Below, piece by piece: positions 35,221 through 42,725 of a DNA stretch of 64,000 nucleotides. Each line of letters opens with the position of its first letter. The stretch's first letter is position 1. This DNA is from CAVQRB01 sp963715055 (lineage in GTDB: Bacteria; Pseudomonadota; Alphaproteobacteria; Rhodobacterales; Rhodobacteraceae). The stretch lies in the NCBI GenBank assembly GCA_963715055.1, contig CAVQRB010000002.1:1-64000 (forward strand), given 5' to 3'. The notes beneath the pieces are model-generated. The model made no database searches, was not told the DNA's origin, and saw nothing but the letters and a program-made list of their open reading frames with translations. The position numbers and the translations under genes are program-made.

Positions 35221-36381
35221 ATGCGAAGTGCTGTGCAATGGGCGATCCGGATCCTGCTCATGCTGGTGCTCGCGGCAGGGGCGGTGCTTTCATACAAATG
35301 GGATGAGGCCAAACGCCTGCTGGCGGTGACCACGCTCTTCGAGCCGGACCGTATCGTGCGCAATTTCAGCAGCATGGACCGCGCTTTCCCGCATGTGCCG
35401 GTCGCTGCGTCAGGCGCGGTCGTGCCCCTGCCGGAGGGCCCTCCCATGTCGCTGCCGGAAGGCACCGACGCCTTCATCGCGGCGCGGCGGGTGACCTCGC
35501 TGGTGGTGCTGAAAGACGGCGCGCTCGTGCATGAGAGCTATCATCTCGGCACCGGGCCCGAGGATCTGCGGATCGGCTGGTCGCTGTCGAAGAGCTACCT
35601 CTCGGCGCTGACGGGGATCGTCCTGGCAAAGGGTGACATCGGGTCGCTCGACGACCGGGTGATCGACTACGTGCCCGCCCTGCGCGACGGGGCCTACCAC
35701 CGCGCGACCATCCGACATGTGCTGAACATGGCCACGGGAGCCACTTTCGACGAGGATTATCTCGACCAGAGTTCCGACATAAACCGCATGGGCCGCGTAC
35801 TGGCCGTGGGGGGCAGGATGGATGAATTCGCCGCCGCCCTCACCGAAACCTTCGCGGCTCCCGGCACCGACTGGCAATATGTCTCCATCGACACCCATGT
35901 GTTGGGGATGGTGATACGGGCCGCAACCGGGCGCTCCATCCCCGACTTGCTGGGCGAGCGGATCATCACCCCGCTGGGCGTTGAACGGGCGCCTTATTTC
36001 CTGACCGACGGGACTGGGACCGCCTTTGCGCTCGGCGGGCTCAACGGCACCACGCGCGATTTTGCGCGCTTCGGCCAGATGTTCCTGCAAGGCGGCTCCT
36101 GGAATGGCAGCCAGATCGTGCCGCGCGACTGGGTGATCGCCTCCACGACCGCCTCCGCGCCAACGGGGCCGGATGAGTACGGCTACGGCTATCAGTGGTG
36201 GATGCCGCCCGATGCGCGCCCGCGCGAATACCTGGGGCGTGGCATTTACGGCCAGTACCTCTATATCAATGAGGGCGCAGGCGTGGTCATTGCTCTGACC
36301 GCGGCCGATCCTATGTTCCGCGAGAGTGCGGTCCAGCAGGAGAACATCGACCTGTTCAGGCGGATCGCCGACAGCTTCTGA
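35221..36381 (+). CDS. serine hydrolase of the beta-lactamase / NylB-like family
   Basis: The 386-residue protein has one N-terminal transmembrane anchor or uncleaved signal (ILLMLVLAAGAVLSY) and a penicillin-binding-protein-like fold. The nucleophile motif S-x-x-K is in GWSLSKSYLSAL, followed by the Tyr motif WQYVSIDTHVLG, GYGYQWWMPP and GIYGQYLYIN. It resembles class C beta-lactamase relatives and 6-aminohexanoate-dimer hydrolases; the substrate is undetermined. It lies 19 bases after the DUF2332 gene. Confidence 0.82.
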   Translation: MRSAVQWAIRILLMLVLAAGAVLSYKWDEAKRLLAVTTLFEPDRIVRNFSSMDRAFPHVPVAASGAVVPLPEGPPMSLPEGTDAFIAARRVTSLVVLKDGALVHESYHLGTGPEDLRIGWSLSKSYLSALTGIVLAKGDIGSLDDRVIDYVPALRDGAYHRATIRHVLNMATGATFDEDYLDQSSDINRMGRVLAVGGRMDEFAAALTETFAAPGTDWQYVSIDTHVLGMVIRAATGRSIPDLLGERIITPLGVERAPYFLTDGTGTAFALGGLNGTTRDFARFGQMFLQGGSWNGSQIVPRDWVIASTTASAPTGPDEYGYGYQWWMPPDARPREYLGRGIYGQYLYINEGAGVVIALTAADPMFRESAVQQENIDLFRRIADSF

Positions 36382-36392
36382 GGAGAGACAGG

Positions 36393-36761
36393 GTGGAGAA
36401 AGACGACAGCATCAACGTCCTGGGCGGTACCCTGGCGGTCTGCGGCACCGATCCGGTCACGGGCTTCTTTCGCGACGGGCATTGCAACACCTGTGCCGCG
36501 GATCAGGGCAGCCACACCGTCTGTGCGGTGATGACGGCGGAGTTTCTGGCGCTTTCGAAATACCTCGGCAATGACCTCAGCACGCCGCGGCCCGAATACC
36601 GCTTCGCCGGTCTGAAACCGGGCGATCCCTGGTGCCTCTGTGCGTCGCGATTCCTGCAGGCGCATGAGGAAGGCTGCGCCCCGAAGGTCAACCTTGCCGC
36701 GACCCACCGCCGTGCGCTGGAAGTGGTGCCGCTCGATATCCTTCAGTTGCACACTGCCTGA
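36393..36761 (+). CDS. DUF2237 family protein
   Basis: The 122-residue soluble protein is nearly all one DUF2237 domain: NVLGGTLAVCGTDPVTGFFRDG, CNTCAADQGSHTVCAVMT, FLALSKYLGNDLSTP, GLKPGDPWCLCASRF and GCAPKVNLAATH. Six Cys residues suggest disulphides or metal binding, though none is proven. The start is GTG at 36393. It converges on the LuxR-type gene. Confidence 0.85.
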   Translation: MEKDDSINVLGGTLAVCGTDPVTGFFRDGHCNTCAADQGSHTVCAVMTAEFLALSKYLGNDLSTPRPEYRFAGLKPGDPWCLCASRFLQAHEEGCAPKVNLAATHRRALEVVPLDILQLHTA

Positions 36762-36762
36762 A

Positions 36763-37275
36763 CTAACACAGAGGCCCGTCCATCAGGTCATCGATGAAGA
36801 GGCTCAACAATTGGGGACGGCCGGACACGCCGGCCTTGCGGTAGATCGCATTTGTCTGCGCCTTGACCGTGCCTTCGGAGGTGTTGCGCAGAGCGGCGAT
36901 CTCCTGGGTGCTCACGCCCTTGATCGAGAACAGCGCCACGTCGCGCTCGGCGGGCGTCAGGGACCAATGGTCGAATTTCTCCTCCAGCAGTTCGAGGAAC
37001 GCCCCCGATGCCGCGCGCAGCTGCGATTCGAGATGCTCGGCGCGCCGCTGCATCCGCCACAACAGCAGCACCGTCATGACCACCCCCGCCAGCAGACTGA
37101 TGGCGGCCACGAGTTCGATCGCCTCATGCACCGACCAGTCGAGGATCAGCGGGATGCCGAGGATCGGGATCAGCAGGTTGAAAAGGAACAGCGCGGCGGC
37201 CATGACCTGGATGCCCAGCATGATCAGGATAAGGGCGCGCCCGGCGGAGGCCTTATCTCTTCGCCGTCCCGCCAT
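36763..37275 (-). CDS. membrane-anchored LuxR-type HTH regulator
   Basis: The 170-residue protein has two N-terminal transmembrane helices (about residues 14-45 and 55-72), a short coiled linker (RMQRRAEHLESQLRAASG) and a C-terminal LuxR/NarL HTH (LTPAERDVALFSIKGVSTQEIAALRNTSEGTVKAQTNAIYRKAG). No receiver or ligand domain is present, so signal input is probably through the membrane part. Its start overlaps the stop of the Asp-rich secreted gene upstream (TGATG), so the two are translationally coupled and the regulator likely serves that locus. Confidence 0.85.
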   Translation of the reverse strand: MAGRRRDKASAGRALILIMLGIQVMAAALFLFNLLIPILGIPLILDWSVHEAIELVAAISLLAGVVMTVLLLWRMQRRAEHLESQLRAASGAFLELLEEKFDHWSLTPAERDVALFSIKGVSTQEIAALRNTSEGTVKAQTNAIYRKAGVSGRPQLLSLFIDDLMDGPLC

Positions 37276-37832
37276 CAGTCGTCATCACCGTCGTCGCCAT
37301 CATCACCGTCGTCGCCCCCGGAAGAACCGCTGCCACTGTTGCCAGAGCCTGAACCGGAGTTGCTGCTAGAACCGCTCTTGCCGCTGCGGTCGTCCTTGTC
37401 ATCGTCGCGATCGTCATCCTTGTCGTCGTCGCGATCGTCGTCCTTGTCATCGTCGCGATCATCGTCCTTGTCATCGTCGCGATCGTCGTCCCTTTCATCG
37501 TCGGTGACGCGTTTGCCCTTGCCGCTGTTCCCGGAGGCCGGCGATGTTTCCTTGCCCGAACTGCCGGTGCTGTTATCTGCGCGTGACGTCCAGTAGTCGC
37601 GGATGATTTCGCCCGTATTGCCATTGAGGATGATTTCCCGTTCCTCTGTCGGCCCGGAGGCGCGGATGCGGGTCCGCCCAAGAAAGGTCCGCGAAACGGT
37701 GATGGCGGAATAGCCCTGCTGGCTCAGACGGTCAACAATAGCGTCGACCCTGTCCTCGGCCTGCACCGGCCCTGCGAAGCAAAATAAAACAAGTGCGGCG
37801 AGGCGCAACTTTCCGGTGGTTTTCTCGAACAT
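37275..37832 (-). CDS. secreted PepSY-like protein with Asp/Arg/Lys repeat tail
   Basis: The 185-residue protein starts at MFEKTTGKLRLAALVLF with a signal peptide ending GPVQA/ED. Residues about 22-75 form a PepSY/BON-sized alpha-beta domain (VDAIVDRLSQQGYSAITVS, then ILNGNTGEIIRDYW). The second half is disordered: a run of DDDRDDDK octads encoded by a 24-bp tandem repeat at 37391-37486, then Ser/Gly repeats and GDDGDDGDDGDDD. It is a paralogue of the gene at 37920-38504 and is coupled to the LuxR-type gene. Calcium or metal binding by the tail is inference. Confidence 0.75.
   Translation of the reverse strand: MFEKTTGKLRLAALVLFCFAGPVQAEDRVDAIVDRLSQQGYSAITVSRTFLGRTRIRASGPTEEREIILNGNTGEIIRDYWTSRADNSTGSSGKETSPASGNSGKGKRVTDDERDDDRDDDKDDDRDDDKDDDRDDDKDDDRDDDKDDRSGKSGSSSNSGSGSGNSGSGSSGGDDGDDGDDGDDD
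37391..37486. repeat. four tandem 24-bp repeats encoding DDDRDDDK
   Basis: Four nearly identical 24-base units (each beginning CGTCCTTGTCATCGTC or a one- or two-base variant) lie head to tail inside the acidic tail of the gene at 37275-37832. Because 24 is a multiple of three, gain or loss of units changes tail length without frameshift. Confidence 0.85.
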
Positions 37833-37881
37833 CTGCGGCAGACCATGCAAAAGAGGACGTGTTCGGGTTACCATACAGCAA

Positions 37882-37906
37882 AAAGCGAGCGTGAAACGCT
37901 CGCTTT
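37882..37906 (-). terminator. Rho-independent terminator
   Basis: AAAGCGAGCG and CGCTCGCTTT form a perfect 10-bp stem with loop TGAAA or its complement. On the minus strand it is followed by TTTTTGC, ending the transcript of the gene at 37920-38504, 14 bases before it. Confidence 0.85.
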
Positions 37907-37919
37907 CCTGCGCAGCCCA

Positions 37920-38504
37920 TCAATCGTCGTCGCTGTCACTATCGCTGTCACTATCGCTGTCACTATCGCTGTCGCTGTCGCTGCCACTATCGCCGCCGGA
38001 TCCCTTGCCGCTATTACCTTGGCCGCCCCGATCGCGGTCGCTGTGGTCATCGTCCCTGTCGTCATCCCGGTCGTCATCCCTGTCGCGGTCCCTGTCGCGG
38101 TCCCGGTCACGACCGCTAAGACGGTCATCATCGCCGTCATCATCATCCATATCGTCGTCATAGCCGCTCCGGTTGCGAGAAGACAGTCTCTCCCGGTTGA
38201 CCGATACATCGAGGAAATCCCGGTCGCGTTGCTGGACCTCGACCCCGCGTCCGCCGACGGCAGGCATCAGGGTTCTCTCGGTTTCCTGTTTCAGGATGCT
38301 GCCGGTGGCGCGGTCATATACCACCTCCAACTGCGTCGTGCCGCGCCTGGCCTCGACCTTGGTCTGGGACGGTCCGTTCTTGATCTCTATATTGGTGAAG
38401 CCCTGCGCGCGGAACTGTTCGATCACCGCATCGGTGAAATCTTGCGCCTGAAGGGTCGTTGCGACAAGCAGGCTGGCCGCCGCGGCAAAGAGGTAGGTTC
38501 TCAT
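37920..38504 (-). CDS. secreted PepSY-like protein with Ser-Asp repeat tail
   Basis: The 194-residue protein starts at MRTYLFAAAASLLVATTLQAQ with a clear signal peptide. Residues about 22-75 repeat the PepSY-like domain of its neighbour (DAVIEQFRAQGFTNIEIKNG, then VVYDRATGSILKQE). The rest is strongly acidic: RDRDRDRDRDDDRDDDRDDD followed by GGDSGSDSDSD and on to DDD, encoded in part by a 12-bp repeat at 37932-37985. It has its own terminator. Export and a role in cation binding or surface interaction are inference; no enzyme motif is visible. Confidence 0.75.
   Translation of the reverse strand: MRTYLFAAAASLLVATTLQAQDFTDAVIEQFRAQGFTNIEIKNGPSQTKVEARRGTTQLEVVYDRATGSILKQETERTLMPAVGGRGVEVQQRDRDFLDVSVNRERLSSRNRSGYDDDMDDDDGDDDRLSGRDRDRDRDRDRDDDRDDDRDDDHSDRDRGGQGNSGKGSGGDSGSDSDSDSDSDSDSDSDSDDD
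37932..37985. repeat. Ser-Asp microsatellite (6/12-bp units)
   Basis: Alternating TCACTA and TCGCTG hexamers, reading Ser-Asp on the minus strand, make a run of about nine units at the 3' end of the secreted acidic gene. It is prone to in-frame slippage. Confidence 0.8.
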
Positions 38505-38655
38505 CTTCTCATCCTTTTCTTGTGAAGGTGCGTGGTCCGGGCAACGCCCGAACCGACAGCACCAAAAACGCAGAACAAGGTGCCGAAGGCGATTCACCTG
38601 CGGTTTAATTTCGTAAACTGGGGTTTATCTTACGCTATCCGGGGGGATTGCCGCC

Positions 38656-39888
38656 TTATGCCAGCTTGCCCATATCCACGCCCAGCGCCTTGGCCACCGT
38701 GAAGATGTCCTTGTCACCCCGACCGCACATGTTCATGCAGATGATGTGATCCTTCGGCAGCTTCGGCGCGATCTTCATCACATGCGCCAGCGCGTGGGAG
38801 GGCTCCAGCGCCGGGATGATGCCTTCGAGCTCACAGCAAAGCTGGAACGCCTCCAGCGCTTCCACGTCGGTGATCGAGACATATTGCGCGCGGCCGATGT
38901 CGTGCAGCCAGGCGTGCTCCGGCCCGATTCCAGGATAGTCGAGGCCGGCGGAGATCGAGAAGCCTTCGAGGATCTGCCCGTCGTCGTCCTGCAAGAGGTA
39001 GGTGCGGTTGCCATGCAGCACGCCGGGGCGGCCACCGGTCAATGACGCGCAATGCTCCATCTTCTCGTTGACACCCTTGCCGCCCGCTTCGACGCCGATG
39101 ATGCCGACTTCCTTGTCATCGAGGAACGGATAGAAGAGGCCCATGGCGTTCGAGCCGCCCCCGATCGCCGCAATCACCGTATCGGGGAAGCGGCCTTCGG
39201 CGGCTGTCATCTGCTCGCGGACTTCCTTGCCGATGATGCTCTGGAAATCGCGGACCATCGCCGGATAGGGGTGCGGGCCGGCCACGGTGCCGATGCAGTA
39301 GAAGGTATCGCGCACATTGGTCACCCAGTCGCGCAAAGCATCGTTCATCGCGTCCTTGAGCGTGCCGCGCCCGGAGGTCACGGGGATCACTTCAGCGCCC
39401 AAGAGCTTCATCCGGAAGACGTTCGGCGCCTGCCGTTCGACGTCATGGGCGCCCATGTAGACCACGCATTTCAACCCGAACTTGGCGCAGACGGTGGCGG
39501 TGGCCACGCCGTGCTGCCCGGCGCCGGTTTCCGCGATGATGCGGGATTTGCCCATGCGGCGGGCAAGGATGATCTGGCCCAGCACGTTGTTGATCTTATG
39601 CGCGCCGGTGTGGTTGAGCTCGTCGCGCTTCATGTAGACCTTGGCGCCGCCGAGATGATCGGTCATGCGTTCGGCGAAATAGAGAGGGCTGGGGCGGCCC
39701 ACGTAATGGGTCCAGAGGTGGTGCATCTCGGCCCAGAAGCTGTCGTCGGTCTTGGCGTGCTCGTATTGCTCTTCCAGCTCCAGAATGAGCGGCATCAGCG
39801 TTTCCGACACGAAGCGTCCGCCGAAATCGCCGAAGCGCCCGTTTTCATCCGGGCCATTCATGAAGGAATTGAAAAGATCGTCAGCCAT
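38656..39888 (-). CDS. trpB: tryptophan synthase beta subunit
   Basis: The 410-residue PLP enzyme condenses indole with serine. The Schiff-base Lys is in LNHTGAHKINNVLGQ and the phosphate site is GGGSNAMGLF. ETGAGQHGVATATV is the COMM-domain-adjacent segment and MCGRGDKDIFTVAKALG ends the protein. It is the last gene of the minus-strand run ihfB-lapA-trpF-x-trpB. Its normal partner trpA is at 27678 on the other strand. Confidence 0.96.
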   Translation of the reverse strand: MADDLFNSFMNGPDENGRFGDFGGRFVSETLMPLILELEEQYEHAKTDDSFWAEMHHLWTHYVGRPSPLYFAERMTDHLGGAKVYMKRDELNHTGAHKINNVLGQIILARRMGKSRIIAETGAGQHGVATATVCAKFGLKCVVYMGAHDVERQAPNVFRMKLLGAEVIPVTSGRGTLKDAMNDALRDWVTNVRDTFYCIGTVAGPHPYPAMVRDFQSIIGKEVREQMTAAEGRFPDTVIAAIGGGSNAMGLFYPFLDDKEVGIIGVEAGGKGVNEKMEHCASLTGGRPGVLHGNRTYLLQDDDGQILEGFSISAGLDYPGIGPEHAWLHDIGRAQYVSITDVEALEAFQLCCELEGIIPALEPSHALAHVMKIAPKLPKDHIICMNMCGRGDKDIFTVAKALGVDMGKLA

Positions 39889-39951
39889 AGCGGTTCCCCT
39901 CGTCGGTCAGCATGGTTTTATGGAGTGTCACGCGGATTGACCAGCGGCAAT

Positions 39952-40296
39952 TCATGCGCGCCCGGCCTCGGGTGCAGCGGCCTTCCAGAGTGCGAAGGCT
40001 TCCTCATGCGACGGGATGGCATCGCGCCAGACATGGGTGAAGTGCAGCGGATCGGATATCCGCCGCGCGACCTTGATGACCCGCGCATGGGCGCCCGAGG
40101 TGGCATAGCGTTTCATCGCAGCCCCATCGCGCCACTGCGTCATGGAGAAGAGCAGACCGTTCTTGGGAAACACTTCTGCATGCAGGCAATCCCCGTCGAC
40201 GCGGGCCTGCCGCAGCGACCGGCGGGTGCGCCAGGCAAATTCGGGACCCCAGATCCAGTGCCTGATCGTGACAGCGCCAATGGCGACAAGCGGCAT
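39952..40296 (-). CDS. conserved hypothetical, CrtA/monooxygenase-like small protein
   Basis: The 114-residue protein starts at MPLVAIGAVTIR after GGAGAA. The pattern HAEVFPKNGLLFSMTQWRDGAAM followed by YATSGAHARVIK resembles the dimeric alpha-beta-barrel fold of spheroidene-monooxygenase-like and antibiotic-biosynthesis-monooxygenase-like proteins. No cofactor motif is decisive. It lies between trpF and trpB and is probably co-transcribed, with no obvious tryptophan role. Confidence 0.6.
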   Translation of the reverse strand: MPLVAIGAVTIRHWIWGPEFAWRTRRSLRQARVDGDCLHAEVFPKNGLLFSMTQWRDGAAMKRYATSGAHARVIKVARRISDPLHFTHVWRDAIPSHEEAFALWKAAAPEAGRA

Positions 40297-40342
40297 GATG
40301 CGTTCTCCTTTGGAGAGGATACGCGCCGCCGGTCGGTGCGGA

Positions 40343-40990
40343 TCACGCTTGTGCGGCGGCCACGAAGGCGGAAATGCGCGCTGCGTCCTTGACGCCCGGC
40401 GCGCTTTCCACGCCGGAGGAGACATCGACCTGACGCGCGCCGGTCATGGCGATGGCCTCGGCCACGTTCTGCGGTGAGAGCCCACCCGCCAGCATCCAGG
40501 GGATCGGCCAGCGCCGGCCCGCGATCAGGCGCCAGTCAAAGGCCAACCCGTTGCCGCCCGGCAGATCAGCGCTTCTTGGGCGGCTTGGCATCCACCAGCA
40601 GTCTGATCGGCGACCTTGAGGTAGCTCTCGAGGCTGTACGAGGTCGGAGGCATCGGCAACGCCCACGGCCTTCATCACCGGCAGCCCGTAGCGCGCCTTG
40701 ACGGCCAGTACCCGCTCAGGCGTCTCGTGGCCGTGAAGCTGCAGCATGTCGAGCGGCACCTGCGCGGTCAGATCATCAAGGAAAGCATTATCCGCATCGA
40801 CAACCAGTGCGACCTTGGCCAACCCCGCAGGCGCGTGCAACGCCAGGGCACGAGCCTGCGCGAGCGACAGGTGACGGGGGGATTTCGCAAAGAACACAAA
40901 GCCGCCATAGGCGGCACCGGCACGGGCCGCTGCATCGACATGAGCGGCCGAAGTCAGGCCGCAGATCTTGACGGAAACGCGTTTGGTCAT
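40343..40990 (-). CDS. trpF: phosphoribosylanthranilate isomerase, internally frame-scrambled
   Basis: The N terminus (VSVKICGLTSAAHVDAA) contains the catalytic Cys, and the C terminus (MLAGGLSPQNVAEAI, then VDVSSGVESAPGVKD) is normal, identifying TrpF. The middle is wrong: after VADASDLV the frame reads QPRELPQGRRSDCWWMPSRPRS before returning to ADLPGGNGLAF. Removing single bases at 40636, 40602 and 40571 restores SLESYLKVADQ, LLVDAKPPKK and ADLPGG, which contain the catalytic Asp. As written, the open frame is full length but lacks that Asp. It is either three sequencing errors or a silent inactivation of tryptophan synthesis. Confidence 0.85.
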   Translation of the reverse strand: MTKRVSVKICGLTSAAHVDAAARAGAAYGGFVFFAKSPRHLSLAQARALALHAPAGLAKVALVVDADNAFLDDLTAQVPLDMLQLHGHETPERVLAVKARYGLPVMKAVGVADASDLVQPRELPQGRRSDCWWMPSRPRSADLPGGNGLAFDWRLIAGRRWPIPWMLAGGLSPQNVAEAIAMTGARQVDVSSGVESAPGVKDAARISAFVAAAQA

Positions 40991-41030
40991 GATCCGGTTT
41001 GATCACAGCGCCCGGACGGCGGCAAGGGTC

Positions 41031-41381
41031 TCAGCTGGCTTCGTCCAGAAGGGCCAGGACCTCGTCCTTGCCTTCATGCTTTTCGCCCTTGAGGCGGGCG
41101 ACCTCGCGCTGCAGGCGTCGCATCTCGCGCGCCTGACGGGCGGCTTCGGCGCGCTGGTTGTGCTCGCGGATCCATTCCCAGACAAAGCCCACAAGAAGAC
41201 CCACCACGATGCTGCCGAAGATCACGATGAAGAGCGGCATTTCCATCGCCGGAGTCATGGCAAACCAGCCCGAGACCTCGGTGGGCACGAGCCGCAGCGA
41301 CACCAGTTCGCGATTGGCCAGCGCCACCGCGATCAGGGCAACGGCGAAGGTTGCGATACAGGCATATCTGATGTAGCGCAT
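41031..41381 (-). CDS. lapA: LapA-family (DUF1049) membrane protein
   Basis: The 116-residue protein has two transmembrane helices (residues 5-22 and 48-70) and a cytoplasmic coiled tail (HNQRAEAARQAREMRRLQREV). This is the architecture of lipopolysaccharide assembly protein A, which helps control LpxC turnover in enterobacteria. Its start overlaps the ihfB stop by one base (TGATG). The function in this group is by family. Confidence 0.85.
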   Translation of the reverse strand: MRYIRYACIATFAVALIAVALANRELVSLRLVPTEVSGWFAMTPAMEMPLFIVIFGSIVVGLLVGFVWEWIREHNQRAEAARQAREMRRLQREVARLKGEKHEGKDEVLALLDEAS

Positions 41382-41665
41382 CAGGACTTCTCGTTCAGAC
41401 GGTCGCGCAGGAGCTTGCCGGTCTTGAAGAAGGGCACATGTTTTTCCTCGACATGCACGGTCTCTCCGGTGCGCGGGTTGCGGCCGACGCGCGCGTCGCG
41501 CTTCTTGACCGAAAAGGCGCCGAAGCCGCGCAACTCGACACGGTCACCGCGCGCCATGGCGTCGGTCACCTCTTCGAAGATCGTATTCACGATCCGCTCC
41601 ACGTCGCGCTGGTAGAGATGTGGGTTCTCGTCGGCGATCTTCTGGATCAGCTCGGACCGGATCAT
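41381..41665 (-). CDS. ihfB: integration host factor beta subunit
   Basis: The 94-residue DNA-bending protein of the HU/IHF family begins MIRSELIQKIADENPHL. The beta-arm signature GFGAFSVKKRDARVGRNPRTGE contains the intercalating Pro, followed by the C-terminal VPFFKTGKLLRDRLN. It heads a minus-strand operon with lapA and trpF. The 431-base gap upstream (41666-42096) contains no gene I can support and holds its promoter. Confidence 0.96.
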   Translation of the reverse strand: MIRSELIQKIADENPHLYQRDVERIVNTIFEEVTDAMARGDRVELRGFGAFSVKKRDARVGRNPRTGETVHVEEKHVPFFKTGKLLRDRLNEKS

Positions 41666-42096
41666 GGCAGCACTCCCGCTATTGGTTTTTTTGACGTCGC
41701 GCACGCGCCCATTGGTGAAACTATAGAAACAAATACCGCATCCGAAAAGCCACGCAGAACTGCCATTTCGGTTTTTTTGTAGCAGAAGGTTCTGTTTTGG
41801 CGCGGTTTTTCCCACAAGGCAGGGCTGTCACGACCAGAGGTGGCACGGGTCAGGCAGTTGCCGCAACGCAGCGTGCCGCAGCGATTCGCGTCGCTTTGGC
41901 CGTCTGGGCTTCCTTCGGGCCGCATCGTTTGCCCGTCCGAAAGTCAGCCTTTGCATGATCAGCGATGCCTGTCTGACCCACAATGGCGCTCCCGGAGCAA
42001 CCATGCGCGGCTTTGATCTTGGACAAGGAATACCTGTGCGCTTCGGATAAGATCAACGCGTCGGCCGCTTCAAGAGCCAGAGCAAGGGAGGAAGCA

Positions 42097-42624
42097 ATGA
42101 CAGTCCTGATCGTCTATGACACCGTGGAAGGACAGACCGGAAAGATCGTGGAGCGGGCGGCAGCCCGGCTGCGTGCATCGGGCCGGGACGTGCGCGTCGT
42201 CGGGACGGCATCCGCTGGGGCCACGGCGGATTTTTCCGACATCGAGCGAGTCATCCTCGCCGCGCCGGTCCATGAGCGACGGCATCCGCCCAACTTCGAG
42301 GCCTTCGTACGCGCCTACCGCACCGATCTTGCCGCGCGGCCCACGCTGATGCTCTCGGTCAGCCTTTCTGCCGCCTTTTCCGAAACGCGCGAGGCGGCGG
42401 AGGACTATCTCACCGAAATGGAAATGCGCACCGGTTTCACGGCGCGCCGGTCGGCGCTTGTGGCCGGGGCGATCAGGTCGCGCAGCTACGACTATTACAA
42501 AGGCATGGTCGTGCGCCACGTGCTGCTGAAGGGGCGCGGACCGGACCCGGAGGCCGGCGAGCATGAATTCACCGACTGGCCGGCGCTGGAGGCCGATGTC
42601 GATCGGTTCCTCGTCGAGACCTGA
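42097..42624 (+). CDS. flavodoxin-domain protein, HemG-like protoporphyrinogen oxidase
   Basis: The 175-residue protein starts after AGGGAGGAAGCA. The FMN-binding loop reads VYDTVEGQTGKI. APVHERRHPPNFEAFVRAY, VAGAIRSRSYDYYKGMVVRHVL and the C-terminal EFTDW match the layout of HemG-type menaquinone-dependent protoporphyrinogen oxidase. That enzyme oxidises protoporphyrinogen IX in heme synthesis. A general flavodoxin-like role is the alternative. It interrupts the usual rpsA-ihfB neighbourhood on the opposite strand. Confidence 0.7.
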   Translation: MTVLIVYDTVEGQTGKIVERAAARLRASGRDVRVVGTASAGATADFSDIERVILAAPVHERRHPPNFEAFVRAYRTDLAARPTLMLSVSLSAAFSETREAAEDYLTEMEMRTGFTARRSALVAGAIRSRSYDYYKGMVVRHVLLKGRGPDPEAGEHEFTDWPALEADVDRFLVET

Positions 42625-42673
42625 GATCTGACCCGCGTCCGTGCGGGGTCGGTGCCTGCAATACACCAAACAA

Positions 42674-42699
42674 AAACCCCGCGGCACGCCGCGGGGTTT
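42674..42699 (-). terminator. bidirectional terminator between hemG-like gene and rpsA
   Basis: AAACCCCGCGGC and GCCGCGGGGTTT form a 12-bp stem with two unpaired bases. On the minus strand it is followed by TTGTTTGG after a T run (GGGGTTTTTG), ending rpsA. It also lies about 50 bases after the plus-strand gene, so it can serve both. Confidence 0.85.
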
Positions 42700-42725
42700 G
42701 ATGTCTTTTCCGAGTATGTCCCGGC

